Source of the DNA: Sthenelais limicola
Taxonomy: Eukaryota > Annelida > Polychaeta > Phyllodocida > Sigalionidae
NCBI GenBank assembly: GCA_942159475.1
Contig: OW804097.1
Location: 54,146,986-54,210,985, forward strand
Direction of reading: 5' to 3'
Length of the DNA stretch: 64,000 nucleotides
How positions within the stretch are numbered: position 1 is the stretch's first letter; each line of letters starts with the position of its first letter. Shown here piece by piece: positions 35,404 to 50,400 of the stretch. Under the pieces are notes generated by a model. The model was not told the DNA's origin and made no database searches. It saw only the letters and a list, made by a program, of their open reading frames with translations. The position numbers were made by a program, and so were the translations under genes.

Positions 35404-38400
35404 CTGGAAAAACAATAGGTAAAATTTAATCAATAAATGAATAGTATAATTGAAGGAATGGAATCAACTCAATAGAAGACACCCCACATTGAATTCTGTT
35501 AGCATGTTTGTTTTCGCGACCCTAAATAAATATTGTTTATTTTTATTCACCCTAAGTAAGTTGGATAAATAAATAAATGAATAAATGAATAAATAAATAA
35601 ATACATTCTGTTTCAAAATAGTACACTCAACGTCATCTTCGATTCTTTTCCATTTTATCTTTGTCCAATATTTGTCTAGGAAAATGCTGCCTTATATAGA
35701 CGAAATAAATAAATAGCTGGAAAATCTAAGGTATTGCTTATTATCATGCATGGTTCTAAGATGTCTGCCTTCCAAACAAAGAAAAGCTTAAACTATAATA
35801 GCATTCATGAAGGCATATACCATCCATAAATTAGCATCCAAACCATTCTAAAAATTAATTACAAATTACTTTTAAAACCTAATTTTGAAAGAATTTTTGA
35901 CGTGATTGGAATAAAGCTTATAAATCCTATATAATCTGAGACAAAGAAAAGACAAACTTTACCCTTCCACTAGAGGATTCACTCAGACTTCTCGTTCTCC
36001 AGCCTTTGGAGCCTCCTGCCGGCATTGCATGAGAGTCTGGCGGGGGGCTGGTTGCCTGTGACTCCATGTTAGGAGTTAACCCTCCTCTCCCCTGTCCTCC
36101 TCCTCCTCCTTCCCTTATACTTCCCAGAGGACCTCTTTGGTCCATCGAGAAGGTCGAGCCCCTGAAACTGCTCCTAACACTCCCCCTCAGAGAAGGCTGT
36201 CTGTACGGAGGAGCAGCCCACATGCTCATACCAGAATCACAGCCTGACAGTCGCGAGATCTGAGACAAGTTGTCTGGAATGATGACGCTCTGTGCGTCGC
36301 TGTACATACTCTGCGACGCAGTTGCGTAGTCGACGTCGCCAGCAGTAGAGAGGGCGTCGTTCATCTTGTTGCCAGTGCGCTGAGCCCAAGGGATGAGGAA
36401 GAGAACCGCAGCACCAAGTAGGATGGGTATGCCAGCGATGTGGAAGGCCAGGTCATAGGATCCTGAAGCGTCGTAGATCCAGCCTATATTGGAAAAGAGA
36501 ATATATTATTAACAAGAAATTTTGGCTGTGACCAAGGAAACAATGGTTTCCCCCGAATCCCTTTATTCTATTATATGCAAAGCCTAAACAAAAAAGACAC
36601 CCGACACCCTCATTTCGATCCCCTCTTCTCTCCCCACTCCATGTGGCAAAAGGCGTTGTCAAGGACTCAGTTGCGTTGCTAGCGTTGCATAAATAAGAAG
36701 ACGTCACGACGCTCGTTATTGCGTCGTCGCCGGTATCGTCGCCGGCATCGGGCATTGAGCTAGAAAGAATGTCTAGGCCTAATGTACTTTCCCTCTGATC
36801 TTCTTTATTCATGTTTGTTGTGTAGTAATACTCTTGTATGAATTGACAACCGTACGCCGTGTTAGTTCTAAGTCAACTGCCTTTATTCCCACTCTCCAGT
36901 GGTTAGTCAGTGTGGCCGCCACAAGTGGCAGCACCTGCTAGGATATCTAGACATCTCCCTCCTTCCACAATAATACATAGAAATACAAGCAACAAGAGAG
37001 AGAGTATAGATACAAGGTTATTGGTGATACAATAGGAGTATAGTAAGGTAGATTGGTGCAAGAATTGTTCAAATTAGTATGAAAGCATGAAATTTGGTAC
37101 AGTGATAGATTTTAGTATGCTGATTAATTTTGGATATTGACCCATTCTGAAATATTGTTTTCTTGGGTTCTGTTGCCATGGTAACATTTTTTCAGTGAAA
37201 TTTTGGCCATTCCCTGGAAATATTGAATTCTAACCAATAATTTGATATGGTATACCCACATAAAGTAGTCTATGGAATAGTTCTCTAATTTTTCTAACTA
37301 TTTCAGCTAATTATATGGTTGCTAGGCTATGTATGGTTGCTAAGCAACTGATAATGTACTGAAATTTCTCCAAAATGGCTTATTTATGTATATTTTATGG
37401 GGTAAGGCAATTATTTATGTTCTAAAATATAACATTTATTTAATGATAACATTTTCAGTGATATGCTTCAGCTTTTAGAATTTCCAAGATGGCTGCCAAA
37501 TGGTTCTAAGATCCAAAATGGCTGATCAAAAGACCCTTCGGGCCCACTTCCTAGTTGACTTGACTTTAGTTTGCAAGCTCATTCATTGTTCATATCAGTA
37601 TGTACTTCAACCAATTCTGAACATTAGAATAGATCTGAGAACCTGAAATTTGGTACAGAGATACATTTTAATATGATAATTAATTTTTTATATTGACCCA
37701 TTCTGAAAAGAATTATTCTCTTGGCTTCTGTTGCCATGGTAACATATTTTTAACTAAAATTTCATCAATTTTCCTGGAAAAACTGATTTCTAACAGATAA
37801 TCATTACCAATATACCAAAATAAAGCAGTTATGCAATAGTTCTCTAAATTAGGTAACTATTTCAGGCAATTCCATGGTTGCTAGGCTATTTATGGTTGCT
37901 AAGCAACTGAAAATATGCTGAAATTGATTTGAAATGACTCATTTAAAGCATATTTTCTGGGTAAAATCTATTTTTAATGTACTAAAATGTCATATTTCTT
38001 TGATAATCACAATTTCGATGATATGCATCAACATTTAGAATTTCCAAGATGGCTGCCAAATGGTTCTAAAGTCCAAAATGGCAGATCGAAAGACCAGTTT
38101 TGCCTATTTCCTAGACATGAGCATGTTCATGGTACATTCAATTCAACACATTCTGACCATTGAAGTGACTCTTTCCTGTTCTGGACTAGATTCATAAGTA
38201 ACATCAGTTTAGAAAAGCTCCTATTTTCATAGCAAATTGGAGAGCTAAAAGTAAAAAAAGATCATGATTGGACTATGGCGCTTTGTTTTAGTTCTTGGGG
38301 GCATTTTCAAAGCAGTCCTTGAATACTCCCCAATGTGTGTTATTAACTATCTTAGCCACTTTAAAATAGATCTGAGAACCTGAATTTTGGTACATAAATT

Positions 38401-41400
38401 ATATTAAAATAAATTATGGCATATATTATGAATTTTTTCTCTCTTGATATAGCTATAAGAGGCTATTGAGGCTATTGAAGGTCTAGCATAGATTATTGCT
38501 AGGTAACCATATATCAAACTGGAACAGGGAACTGGGGGAATAACCAGCTGCCTTCCACTGGTGTGTAGGAGCAGTGTTCTCTAATGAGTTGCACATGGAC
38601 ACAGAGAGGTTAACTCCACACTCCCTGATTACCAAATATGTGATGTGGCCTATCCATACTATATTAATTGTGGATTTATGACAATGGACCCTGTACACAA
38701 ATCCTTGAAAGACTTTTTACTTGCTGCATGTACAGGGCTCTAACTTTCACAGTGGTTTCCATTGGTATCGAGAAAAGTTACCTGGCTATTGGTTTCCCCA
38801 AAATCACTTTTTTTAAGGGAGGTGATTTTGAAGATTTTCAACAACCGATTTTGCGGCAGTTACCTTGCTGGGATGATTCAATATCTGTTTTCTTGTTTTG
38901 TTGGTGTATGAGAATGTGTGGAGGGAAGGCAGGGCAGTCCTCAAGGCCTCCTTAAGTGTATGGGTTTTCTTTTCCCTTTATTGGGAAGGGGGAAGGGGAG
39001 GGAGGGCAGAAAGGGGGAGATGGGGAAGGAGGGGGGGAAGGAGTGTGAGGGAGACACTATTTGTTTATTTTCCCCATCCCTGGAGTCTATATTAATAATT
39101 GCTAGCAGTGATAGTTACTATTAAATTCCATTTCATTTGATGGGTAGGGGACAGAGAATATGTCATAATTTAAAAAGATGTGCATACTGAGACATTTTTA
39201 TCTGCAAGTCAGCATGGTGTTGAGGTCATCTCCTTGTACAGGTATGCTCAAAATCCAATATGGCTGCCACCAGGAAGCAAAATGTCCTATTTTAGCTCCT
39301 TAGCTCTAGACGGCTGGCATCTATCTGCCTATGTTTACATAGCGTAGCTTGAAAATTGAACGTTTCAAACAATGCCCGATAAATTAGGTCCTTCGCTTCA
39401 TACTTACGCCCACGGAGGGATCTATGTTTCTTTCCCGTAAAACTGTGCTATTGTTACGCTCTATCGACATCATTGATAGTAATCTACCACTTGGACAGAA
39501 GGAATTGCTTCATACGGCCCTATTTTAAAAACGAACAAAAATTGTGGTTACCGCCTTACATACCGTGTCATGGGGGCTCACAAATAGTACCGATGACCCG
39601 TCCGATCGCCCTCCACACTCACTCACCCACTACTGCTACCAGCGGACATGACCAATGCTTGTCAACAGAAGAATCAACAGCTTTGTGGGGAAGGGGGGTG
39701 GGTGGAGGCTATAGACGGTCAAATAGACTATAGAGAGAGGTGACAATAATCTTACTAAACTAACCAGCCAAGCAGTTACCATACACAAATTCTTGTGCGG
39801 ATACTCCTCTGGATCTTAAAAAGGACCTAAATGAAAGCATCTCACAGAGCAAGCACATTTGATTTATTTTTTTGTAAACATCAACCATATAACATTGTTC
39901 TTTAGGATGAGCCCATACTGTGACAACTAGAAGGAAGAGTAAATATTGAAGCTAAAATTCCATGTTAGTCAATATAGTAAAGTAAAGTCGGTGGGGAGTA
40001 TGTTACTCCCAGGATCTAGCTGCACATGGTGGGTTCTCCATGTCCAACAGGGCATAGCAGATCAGTTACAATGAAATAAGTAATTAGTTGCTGGCCTCTA
40101 TAAGTGGCGAAATAAAAAGGTGGTATTTGATGTTACTAACAATGATTGATCTTTAGAACGTATACCTAAAATGTATGTATTTGATGACTATAAATATTCT
40201 ACCAATATTGATAGGATTATTTCCCCAAAGGCTGCTTGAAAAGGAAAAACTGCTCACCAAGGGTGGTGAGACTTAAGAGTCTCAGCCACGATTCAAGCGG
40301 GAGAAGATTTTCATTTGTCAAAATAAAGGAAATATATTTAGTTTTGTCACTCAGGTACTTCAGTGGAACACAACTGATTTGAATTACCACCTCATCACAA
40401 CAAAAGATAACCTTGAACTACTCAGCAATAAACCAACTACCCATGCAGGCAAGCTAACTCCTGCCTGACAGTCAGTATTTCACAGTCTCCGGACTGTGGA
40501 TAGTGATCAGTCAGACCTGAAGGTTTGTTTTGAATCAGGAAAACCATACAAATAAATTAAAATCCACCATTTTGCACACATGTATGTTGGGACCTCAACA
40601 TTGCCTTGAGCCTCCCTTCCTCTATGCATTCTCAGTGTGCAACACACTATTTACAATGTTAAGAGGTGTTATGCCATAACCCAAGAGTTTCCCAGGGGTA
40701 AGTCATGGTCAGTGGGTTGTTTTGCTGCATATTTAGGGCCTAAAATAAATTATTTTTGTTTCCAGTCACCTCATGGTATAAATTTGGGTTGGTTGGTCAG
40801 GAATCCATTTTTATTTTTTTTTATTTTATTTTTGGTAGCAGTGATGGAGACTTATCATATGTATCCAACCTTGCCATGGTGTTAAAAGAGTCATTGCCAC
40901 ATGTGCCAGAATGAATTTGATCAAATTTTACAAGATTCATTTGAATTGATAATTAATTCCATTCAATTGGTGCTAATTAATGCCCTAAAAAATGCTTCAG
41001 TCAGTTGCAATGTTTTCAGGTTGGTCAGGGACTGAACATAAAGTTAATTCTATTTTAGGCCTAGTGGTAGTAGCCAACCATAGTCCAACCCTGCCCACCT
41101 CCAAAGACATACACCAGCACACACCATGTACATTCGATTCACGGCTCTTGTAGGTGCAGTGATGTCATGTCATATATCTGTATACCCACAGGAAGTATGG
41201 GAATTTCAAGTACCAAGAACTTTTTTCTAGTCAGAGTAGAGGTACATATGAGGACATTTCCTGAAACAGTTTTAATGTTCTTTCCAATGGTGGTAATATT
41301 TTGGCCTTGTGGGGGGTACTTTTGGAGATGAAAATGAGTCGGAAATGTATGTTCTTCTGACCTGTATACCATATGTGCTGCCAGTCATTTTAAAGAATTC

Positions 41401-44400
41401 TGTTCCCAGAATTTGATTCAACTTGGGTGCTGTCCATCTGGCACACTTTATCTCTAGCACTGCAGTGTGTTCATCTACAGTCAGATCTGGTGTGTGGACT
41501 CAGTGAATGATGTAGCAAACCTACATCTTCCAACCCAGAATACTTGCTAATCAACATGCTAAATCCAGCTGAAAACATTTTTCTGCCAAACCCAAGATTG
41601 CAGACCCCAGTGAATGGGATTGGGAATGAAGTGTCAGACCCAAAGAAGTTATACCATATAGGAGAAATCTAACAGATGTCATCCTGGCATGCTCACTGAT
41701 TCCTCACTATCTCCTTATACCCTTATGCTCAATCATAACACCATGTTGAATTGCAAATAAATGGTCACAATATGCACAATACCTATTATTCCCTCTCCAT
41801 TACCAATCAAATCAATTGGAATTCCATATCAATTCTCCCCAAGTGGTTCCACATGGTGGATTGTACCCATATTTACATTACCATATCCACTAGACTTTAA
41901 ATCATCACTATTCAGGGAGTTAGACCCGCTGACCCTGCCCCCTTTGTAGACAAATAAAGAATATATGATTGCCTAGGAATTGTATATGCTAGGTGTCTAT
42001 GAGTTATGTTGCACACTGTAATATGGTGATATCTCAAAATCCATCCTTTGCCACTTGTGACTCATTTTCCTGTGACACATCACATATGTGGGTATATATG
42101 ACCATACAAATACTATATACGTATACAAATAAATGCCTTGTAAAAATAATATTCTCTATACTACTCACACAGCTTACGCATAGGTTCTAATATAACTTGT
42201 GTGCGCACGCTATAGTCTGTACTTATACCAAATGGCACGATGTAGGTTTATAATCCTCCCTCACTTCTTAAATCAATTTCTTATAAATTTAACTATATAC
42301 CGCAATAAAACGATAATGCCCGTTTTATTTGTTGATGTAATTAACTAGAGTCAAGCCATCCTATCTCTTGAATAAAATTAGACCTAGAGTAATAATAGTA
42401 GACCGTTGTCTATCTTACTTCTTCTCAACACTATTTTATCTAAAAAACGTAACAAATAATTCATATTAAAAATGGCAAGTGTTTACCTGCGACTGGAGGT
42501 CCTAGGGTGAAGGTGACTCCAGTACAGCACACCACATAGCCCCATGCATTGACTTTGTTCTCCGCCCCTGCCAGAGTGACTGTCAACAAGGGCAGCATTA
42601 CCACGAAGCATCCATCCACCAGTCCCACGCACACCACATAGGCCAGGAGCCCTCCTAGGGTCTTTATTAGGGGCAGAAGCATACAGGCCATGCCTGTAAT
42701 GACGATGGAAAGCTGGTGCATGTGTAGGCGGTCAAGGACGCCGAATGTGATGATCTTACCAAACAGTATACGCCCCCCAGCTGTGCTGGCGCCCAGGATC
42801 ATAATGATCAGAGAGCCCTGACTCGCAGGGATGCCAAGTTCAATCGCATGCGAGACCTGGAAATTAAGGGAAATTGTCATCTAAATTTATATTTATGTTT
42901 TCATTTTAAATAGTATTTAAGGCAGGCGGTTAAGGAAGAAATATAAAACCAAGAGAGTGTACAACTGGTGGATTCGTTAATGCTGGTTAATTTATTACAT
43001 AAATTGTACCAACGTATGCCTTTATCAGGGACATGGCATCATCACAAATAAAACTTTTTTGATTTGAGGGAAAGTTCGCGATATTAATGTTCACCGATGT
43101 CAGTCTCTGAATATGCTTATGTCACTATGAATATCGGAGATTTGGTTTGCTTTGAGAAAACTAGAATTTTGAAAAAAAAATACATGAATTTCCTTCACAA
43201 ATTAATTAGTTCTATGGATGACCGGGTAAAATTTATGTAAAGAGAACATTGTGCAGTATTTAGCGATTAATTATAGGCTTAGCATCGTACCTTATTTATT
43301 ATACGCCCATGCTGTACTTCAACCACAGTACGAGGACAACGTATTAACATAGATCAACTGGCCACATATTGATCAGAGTCTCTAAATTACCGCTATGTTT
43401 GAATCTTCATGAGTAGCACCGGCTACAATCGCACTTCCAACAGACGATTACCCAGAGTCATTGTCATTGAGTATGTATTGGATAGACAGATTCTATACAG
43501 CAAAGGCCAATAAAGCGACAGAGTAATTTACTAGGCAATGTTCTGCTATCGATTTTAAACAAAGCATGAATGCATTAATATTTCATGAGGAATTTACACT
43601 ATTAGTCTTAGTCATAATACATTGCACAATCTATCCTGGTTCTAGGCTACTTTCCTCTTGGATACTATTAAAACTATTTACTGTCATATAATTGACTTTA
43701 ATATGTTTACTTCACGGTGCATGGTGCAATATATTATATATAGTTATTTTGACCATGTCATCAAGTGTGAAAAAGTCTAAAAATTGGGTGGAAACCTGTT
43801 CTATATCTATGAGCGTTTGTACTGTTTGTGCACAGCCTGTGTTGCCGTAATTCAACATTTTACAGCTGGTTTTACTTTTTTTCGTCAAGTGACTGTCCAA
43901 AATAAAATGAGTAAATTTAAAACTGAAATCAGAGACCTCTCCCTGTCCTCAATGTCAGTCGTTAATCCTTTAATGTATATATCTTCCTGATAGAATCACT
44001 TATCGAAAAAGGAGCAAGAACAAATGAAAGACGTTGACCATTTTATGTGGTTAGGGTAATGTCTAATTTGTAACACAAACTCATTGAATTATATATATAT
44101 ATTATATTCTTAACAGTCATGTCTTCTGGACATCTTAACATGCACCTCCCATACATATATCCCTTAAGCCCAGGGTTGAAAACATCCCTTTACTTTACGA
44201 AGCGACTTTTTCAAAATATGTCTGTCCGACATATATATATATACAATAGCTACAATCGTAACAATGTGGTTGTCCGCAGGTGTTGTGGACAACCAGGACG
44301 CGAGTTTTTTTCACCCTGAAGCCCAAACTTAATCCAAGTAGTAGATTTTGTAATAAGAAAAAACATGTAACTATGACAAAAGAACTGACCAAATGGACAT

Positions 44401-47400
44401 ATGGTATGTAGTATCCAAACATGACAAAGGTGAGTCCTATGACCCACACAATGTAAACTTTATTCTTCCACAAATGCAGGTCTGCCACCAGACGTCGCAG
44501 TGGCGATTTCTTAATCATGCCACCAGGTGTCGGGTCGGGCGTCTTTCCTTCAAATACGAGCCCACAGAGGGCGCCAATTGAGCAGAAGCCCGCCAATACC
44601 CTGAAGGTGGCTCTCCAGCCAATGGCTTCCACCATGGTCTGGGCTACTGGGTTCATAATCAGGGTACCAAAGCTGCTACCTGAAAAAATGGTAAGTCTTA
44701 TATAGTAGGGGGAAATAAGGCCCCAAAATGGCTACATTCGTGCACTTTTGGTTAAAAGAATCAAACCCAAAGGATATCAAATTTGGGAATAGCTTCTAAA
44801 TAACAAAATAGGGCAAATTGTTGTAGACATAGACTTTAATCTTTAAAGCCTTGAAGTAAAACACAGGGCTGGAACAATTGCAGGTCATACAGCTCAATTA
44901 TGGTTAATAACTGGGATCTTACATTATAATACTCGTTTCTGGACAAAGATATTGCCAGAATCAATCAAGCAATTTCTTTCCCGCTCTACCCAGGGCCTTC
45001 CCTGGGTGCCTCCATATTGCCACATGTATGCATGTGCCACTAAAATGGGCAGGTTAACTACCGGGTAGTGTTATTGTTTATAGGCTGTTGCACTGCAGAC
45101 AACTATTTTAGTGCACTCAAATGTATGTATGTATCTATATAGGTTTTTTTGGGGGGAAGTGTACACTTTCAATAACATATCAAATTTTGTCACCGAAAAA
45201 GGGGGTGGGTCTCCTCTATGAAACCATAGATCTTCCCGAGGGCCCCCTTTGGAAAAAATGGCGTTATGTTATCATACAGATACAGTAGTAGTTGATAGGT
45301 ATACATAGATGCAGCGATTACATTAATATGACAAACTAATATGGCAGTAATAACATCACAAACAAGATAAAAATAATAAACAATAAATTGGGCAAGCTAG
45401 TGCCATGAAGCGAGATTAGATATGTACACTCCTTCATGCGTGTGCTTAAAGCTCGGCTTCCACTTACACGTCGGTCGGTACCACGCGGTCACCGTCGAAC
45501 GGTGCCATGGCACATTTTGACCGACGTGCAAGTGGATACCGAGGCGACTGTCGGACGGTCGCATGGGACCGTTTGACCGTCCATGGCTCCCATTTGACCG
45601 TCCATGCTCCGGTCAAAGATGTCAGGGGGTACTTCTTTGACCGGAGGGGCAGCCGTCAAGGGACGGTCAAACGTGACCAAAGCAAAATTTATTTTTTTGT
45701 TTTGGGTGTTTGTGACCATAACGAAGTTAGTTATTATCTTGGATACCTCTGGTTGTTACATGTGAACATTTAGCAGTGCATTTGTACATTTATTCTAAGT
45801 TCATTTTTATTATTTCATTCTATTTTTATTAATTTAGGGCCATTTTGACCATATTTAACTGCCTATTTCAATATGTGTGTGTTTTCCTGGTGCCGGAATG
45901 CTTATGACCATTTTGGTGAATAGTTTGGAGTTCATCTGTACATTGATTTTTATCATTTCTATTGATTTATGATTAATTATTGGTATTTTTAGTGATTATT
46001 TCGACTACTTCGACTTAAAAAGAGGAAATATGTATGAGTATTTGTTAGTATCAAGTAATTTCAGGGCACCACATTATTGTCTATAATACCAACTCTATTA
46101 TTAGGTGTTTATGTGTAGAAACCATTTTTCTCCAGCAGAAAGAATTTTCTAGATTCGCCTGTGTATTATATTCAAATTCCATAATTATTACGTATTTCCT
46201 AGTCTGAAAAGGCACATTTATTGCAATAGCGGCGGAGATTCCGGCATAAGAACTTTGAAAGTATGGTTCCCACAGCCTCATTTTTGCCAAGAAATTCGAA
46301 TAAAGTGGTTATAATCATATGTGGTCATTCCAAATACAGGTTGTAGAGACCCTATGCTGGAAAACCAATTGATGCTCGATTGGGAGAATTATTCATATAT
46401 TTTTTTTAAATTATTTTTATTGACCATATCACATTACAAAATCAATATTCCATCTTCATTCACAAATACGCATAACAGACAGAGCTGTTATTTTTCATGC
46501 GTTGCCCTTACGTTAAATTTTCTTCACCTATATTCTTTATATTCTGTATTTTCTCCACCTATATTCTGTATATTAAATTATGTAAAGAAATCACATTGAA
46601 AGATTATTTATTGAGAATCAGTAAGGCATATTCGAACAAATGTATTGCATGTATTTTAGCTAAGTTTTTTAGTCGTTTAGACCCGCCTTATATTATGATT
46701 AGCCTAGATCGATGCTATGCTAATATATGTAGAAATATGACCAGAAATGTCCATACAGTATTAAATCAAATGTCATTTATTTATTTTACACGACATGCAT
46801 TATTATGTGAGTCCCGTTTTCATTTCGTCCCGAAACATGTTTATATATTTCACTGCTCTAAATTTGCCGAAATAATGTCTAAAATGATGTCCGAATACTT
46901 ATGCTCATTACTCAAAAACTATTTGAGCCTTATACACAATTTAAATTGTATTAAATACCCCAACATATCTATTTGACTTTCCTAATTTTATATGATTATT
47001 GCGCAATTATTTGTACCTCTATTTCCAATCATTGGTAAAGTAGCTATAAAATATACTCTATAGGATAAGCTATTCGCCGAAATAATGTCTAAAATTATGT
47101 CCGAATACTTATGCTCATTACTCAAAAACAATTTAAGCTTTTTACACAATCTAAATTGTATTAAATACCCCGACATATCTATTTGACTGTCCTAATTCCA
47201 TTTGATGATTGAGCCATTAATTTTACCTCTATTTCCAATCGTTGCAATTTGTATTTCTCAAATGTTCAACTGTAAATCATAAAGGTTGTTTAGTCTAATA
47301 TGTATCCATATGATAGTAGAACGACTCTAGTTTTAAAGGAAACCAGAACAAATTATCAATCTATCACCATTTTCTGCTAATCAATGAAATAGTAAGGAGC

Positions 47401-50400
47401 CATACCCCATAGTCAACTTTTCTGCATTATGTATATCCATATCTCACCAAATTAACAAATTATGTATATCCATATCTCACCAAATCAACAAATTTAACTT
47501 TAAATATGTATACATAAGTTGGACCCTTATTCAAGGTAATAAACAAGATATCTCTCGTTTATGGGACTGTAAACTAAATCACGTTTCTCATCTCATTTCA
47601 TCTCACTAACTTTCATTGCCATGAATATGACTCCACATGGATGTCGTCATGGCATTAAGCAACCATTACTCACTCACTCACTCTCGTTTATGTTGCCAAA
47701 ACATACATGATTATCAAGATTATTAGAAACATGCCATGCCATGCCATGCCATGCCTATACCGTGTGTATGCATGAATTGATCATATATATTTCAAATTAA
47801 TATATCTGGTCATATCAAGGAGAGTTTGGTAGAGTCTGGAGATCGATGCTTTGCTAATATATATGTAGAAATATGGCCAGAAATGTACATACAATAATGA
47901 ATCAAAAGTCTGGTGGTCCCTAGGGGACCGTCCGACGTACAAGTGGATACCATGGACCGTCGAGCGGTGCCTCCTAGTGGACCGTCCGATGGTGACCATG
48001 GTTGGCACTTTTTGACGGGCAAGTGAGTACCGAGGACGGTCAAGAGCGACGGTCAAAAATGGCCATCAGTGGTCACCGTTCGACCGTCGCCACTGGCCAC
48101 TCTTGACGGTGGTCACGTTTGACATGTAAGTGGAAGCCCTATTTAAGTCCACTACTTATCTGAGTGGATTATTATATGGGGTTTCGTCTGTGGTCCTGGA
48201 TGGATGATTTGTTGATAATTTCCTTGTATAGCATAGTTTTTCTTGTCTTAGATCTAGTTTCTAGGTAGTTTGCCCACTTCATCGTATTTAACCAAGATCC
48301 AGTACAGTACAGCACATCTTTATGTTTCACATGAATAAACAGGGATGTTGTAGCCAGTCAGTGAGTAGCATTCTGGCGAACACTGTGTCACCACATGGCC
48401 GCACGCACTCCCTATATGTATTTACAGTTGCAGGTAGCATTCTGGTGAACACTGGCCCGTCTTTATAAGTACAGCAACATCACTTCTTTTCAACAATGTC
48501 TGTCTGTGAGTCCCAGGGATGTTACACCAGAACTAATGGAGATTAAAAGACCCCATGGATCTCTTCTTTTACATTATCATAAAAAGGATAAAGGAAGGTG
48601 CAAAGGATAAACTTCCACCTCCTCATTCTCAATCACTACCAACTCGTTGTTGACTAGTCAGGTTGACAGTGTTGCATGCATTACTATGGAAAACCATTTA
48701 TATACTTCAAATGAAAGAATAACATGGAAGATTGGTTTTAGTCTCTCGTACCCTTAGTTATTATTAAATGAAATTATTATGTGAAACTAATAGTATGCTT
48801 GAAAGCCGGGAAGAGGAAGTTCATAAGGTAGACCTGTGTGAGTGTGTTTAGTATATTCAAGAGGATCAGTAATGTGTTTATAAATGGCTTTCCATACATA
48901 CCATATAGTGCACACATACTGTTTACTGTGACACTCATTAGTCCGTGACCACACACTGACCAGAGCTGGCTTACAAGTGACGGAAGGTTTGCCTTGCTAG
49001 TCTGACATCACTCCTCCTAATTAGTTTACTAGGGACTCATGGAACATGGTAGCTCCCTTCATTCCGGATAATAGCAAGTTTAGGTACTAGAAATCACCCT
49101 TCAATGATTTACAAATAATTGATTTACATATTACAACCCACTGAACATCATATATTAGTTTTCCTCAACGTCTGAAAATGCATTATATGCAGTTCAGTGT
49201 TCCCCTTTAAAGCAGGGTTGGTGGTAGTATATAGCCGGGCCTGAGGAAAATTCCTCAGCTGCCCGGCTAATCTGTGACCATTTTTCAGTAGTGTGAAGAC
49301 CTCTCTGAACTTACATGACTGTGTCCGTTCATAAAGTATACAGTCTGCTAATGAGATATCTGATATAAACCGTCATTTATTCTTGCCTTAAAAGTCATTT
49401 CTTGAAACACATTTAAGGTAAATCAACGTGGAGGAAGTTTCTTTTTCATGTTTACCTTTCATAAATACTGAGAAATTGTCTGTCACTTAACAGGGACATA
49501 ATGACGTCTGCCCTCTTCATGCAGACCAATTTTACAGTTAACTGAGACTTACCTGTAAGTTGAGGTTTAATCTGGAATTATGTCGAGGCCATCACGGTAG
49601 TGGTGAGACTATGTGAGATACGACACTTCCGGCTGCGCGCTATGACGTCAGGTTTTAAAGGTGAAGAGGGTTCACTTTAGAGAAAATATGCCCCAAGGAC
49701 TAGGACGAGACATGATCAGTCTACTGTCCCCAAAAATACTTTTTAAAACTATAAATGAGAGTTATCTGTAAGTGCCATCACCCACCAGTCTCGCTCTTGT
49801 CTATTGCAATAGCAAGAGGGGCCGGAGGGCGGGCACATAGTCTCACCACTACCGTGATGGCCTCGACATAATTCCAGATTAAACCTCAACTTACAGGTAA
49901 GTCTCAGTTAACTGTAAAATTATGTCTCGGCCACCACGGAAGTGGTTCTAGACTCTGTGAGACTTCGTAGTTTCTCTGAAGAGAAAACCCGAGTCACTCC
50001 AAGTAAACCCATACTATAAATGATCCAAAGGATCTGGAAATATTAATTTTGAAAAAAGAAATATTTATAATATGTCTATATCTATCGAGCAGCGAACAAT
50101 ACATAAGTCACCACTTCAACATAATACAAATTTTATTTCTTTTTCTTTTCAATCACAACTTTCTTCTTTTTCTTGTTTTTGTTATTCAAAATGGTGTAAC
50201 CCACCGATTTCTTAATAGAGTCAATCTTTTTGTGATAAAACCTCGCAAACGTACGTGCGTTGCTCCAAGAGGCTTGTCGTAATAGTACATTCATGTTAAC
50301 ACCCAAGTCCAAGGCCTTAGAAGTGGCCGCCGAGCGCGTACTGTGCGCTTTATAGACTCCTGTGTCTATTCCAGCAAGTTCTAAAGTTCTTTTTGTCCAG

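Larger units (their letters stand above)
45450..48142. mobile_element. DNA-transposon-like element B with GACCGTC end arrays, TTAA-flanked
   Basis: The ends are inverted: CGGCTTCCACTTACACGTC at 45454-45472 and GACATGTAAGTGGAAGCCC at 48121-48139. TTAA is present just outside both (45446-45449 and 48143-48146). Arrays of GACCGTC, CGGACGGTC and GACCGTTTGACCGTCC sit inside each end with the same spacer phrase (CAAGTGGATACCG) as element A. Body blocks 45913-46015 and 46395-46515 match element A at 3255-3345 and 4500-4625. An internal duplication (46866-46985 and 47073-47195) and a 117-bp SINE-like insert are present. No recognisable transposase. It lies in intron 2 of the SLC16-like gene. Confidence 0.6.

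Noticed and set aside
36453..36812. Extension of SLC16-like exon 5 upstream through 36812
   Set aside because: The frame continues past the AG acceptor at 36484, but the transporter homology starts exactly after it, and the upstream part has no family similarity and a different frame phase with exon 4.
46497..46976. 159-codon plus-strand frame as a real protein
   Set aside because: Composition follows the AT-rich DNA, it lies inside element B across a duplicated block, it has no recognisable domain, and the duplicate copy is not open.
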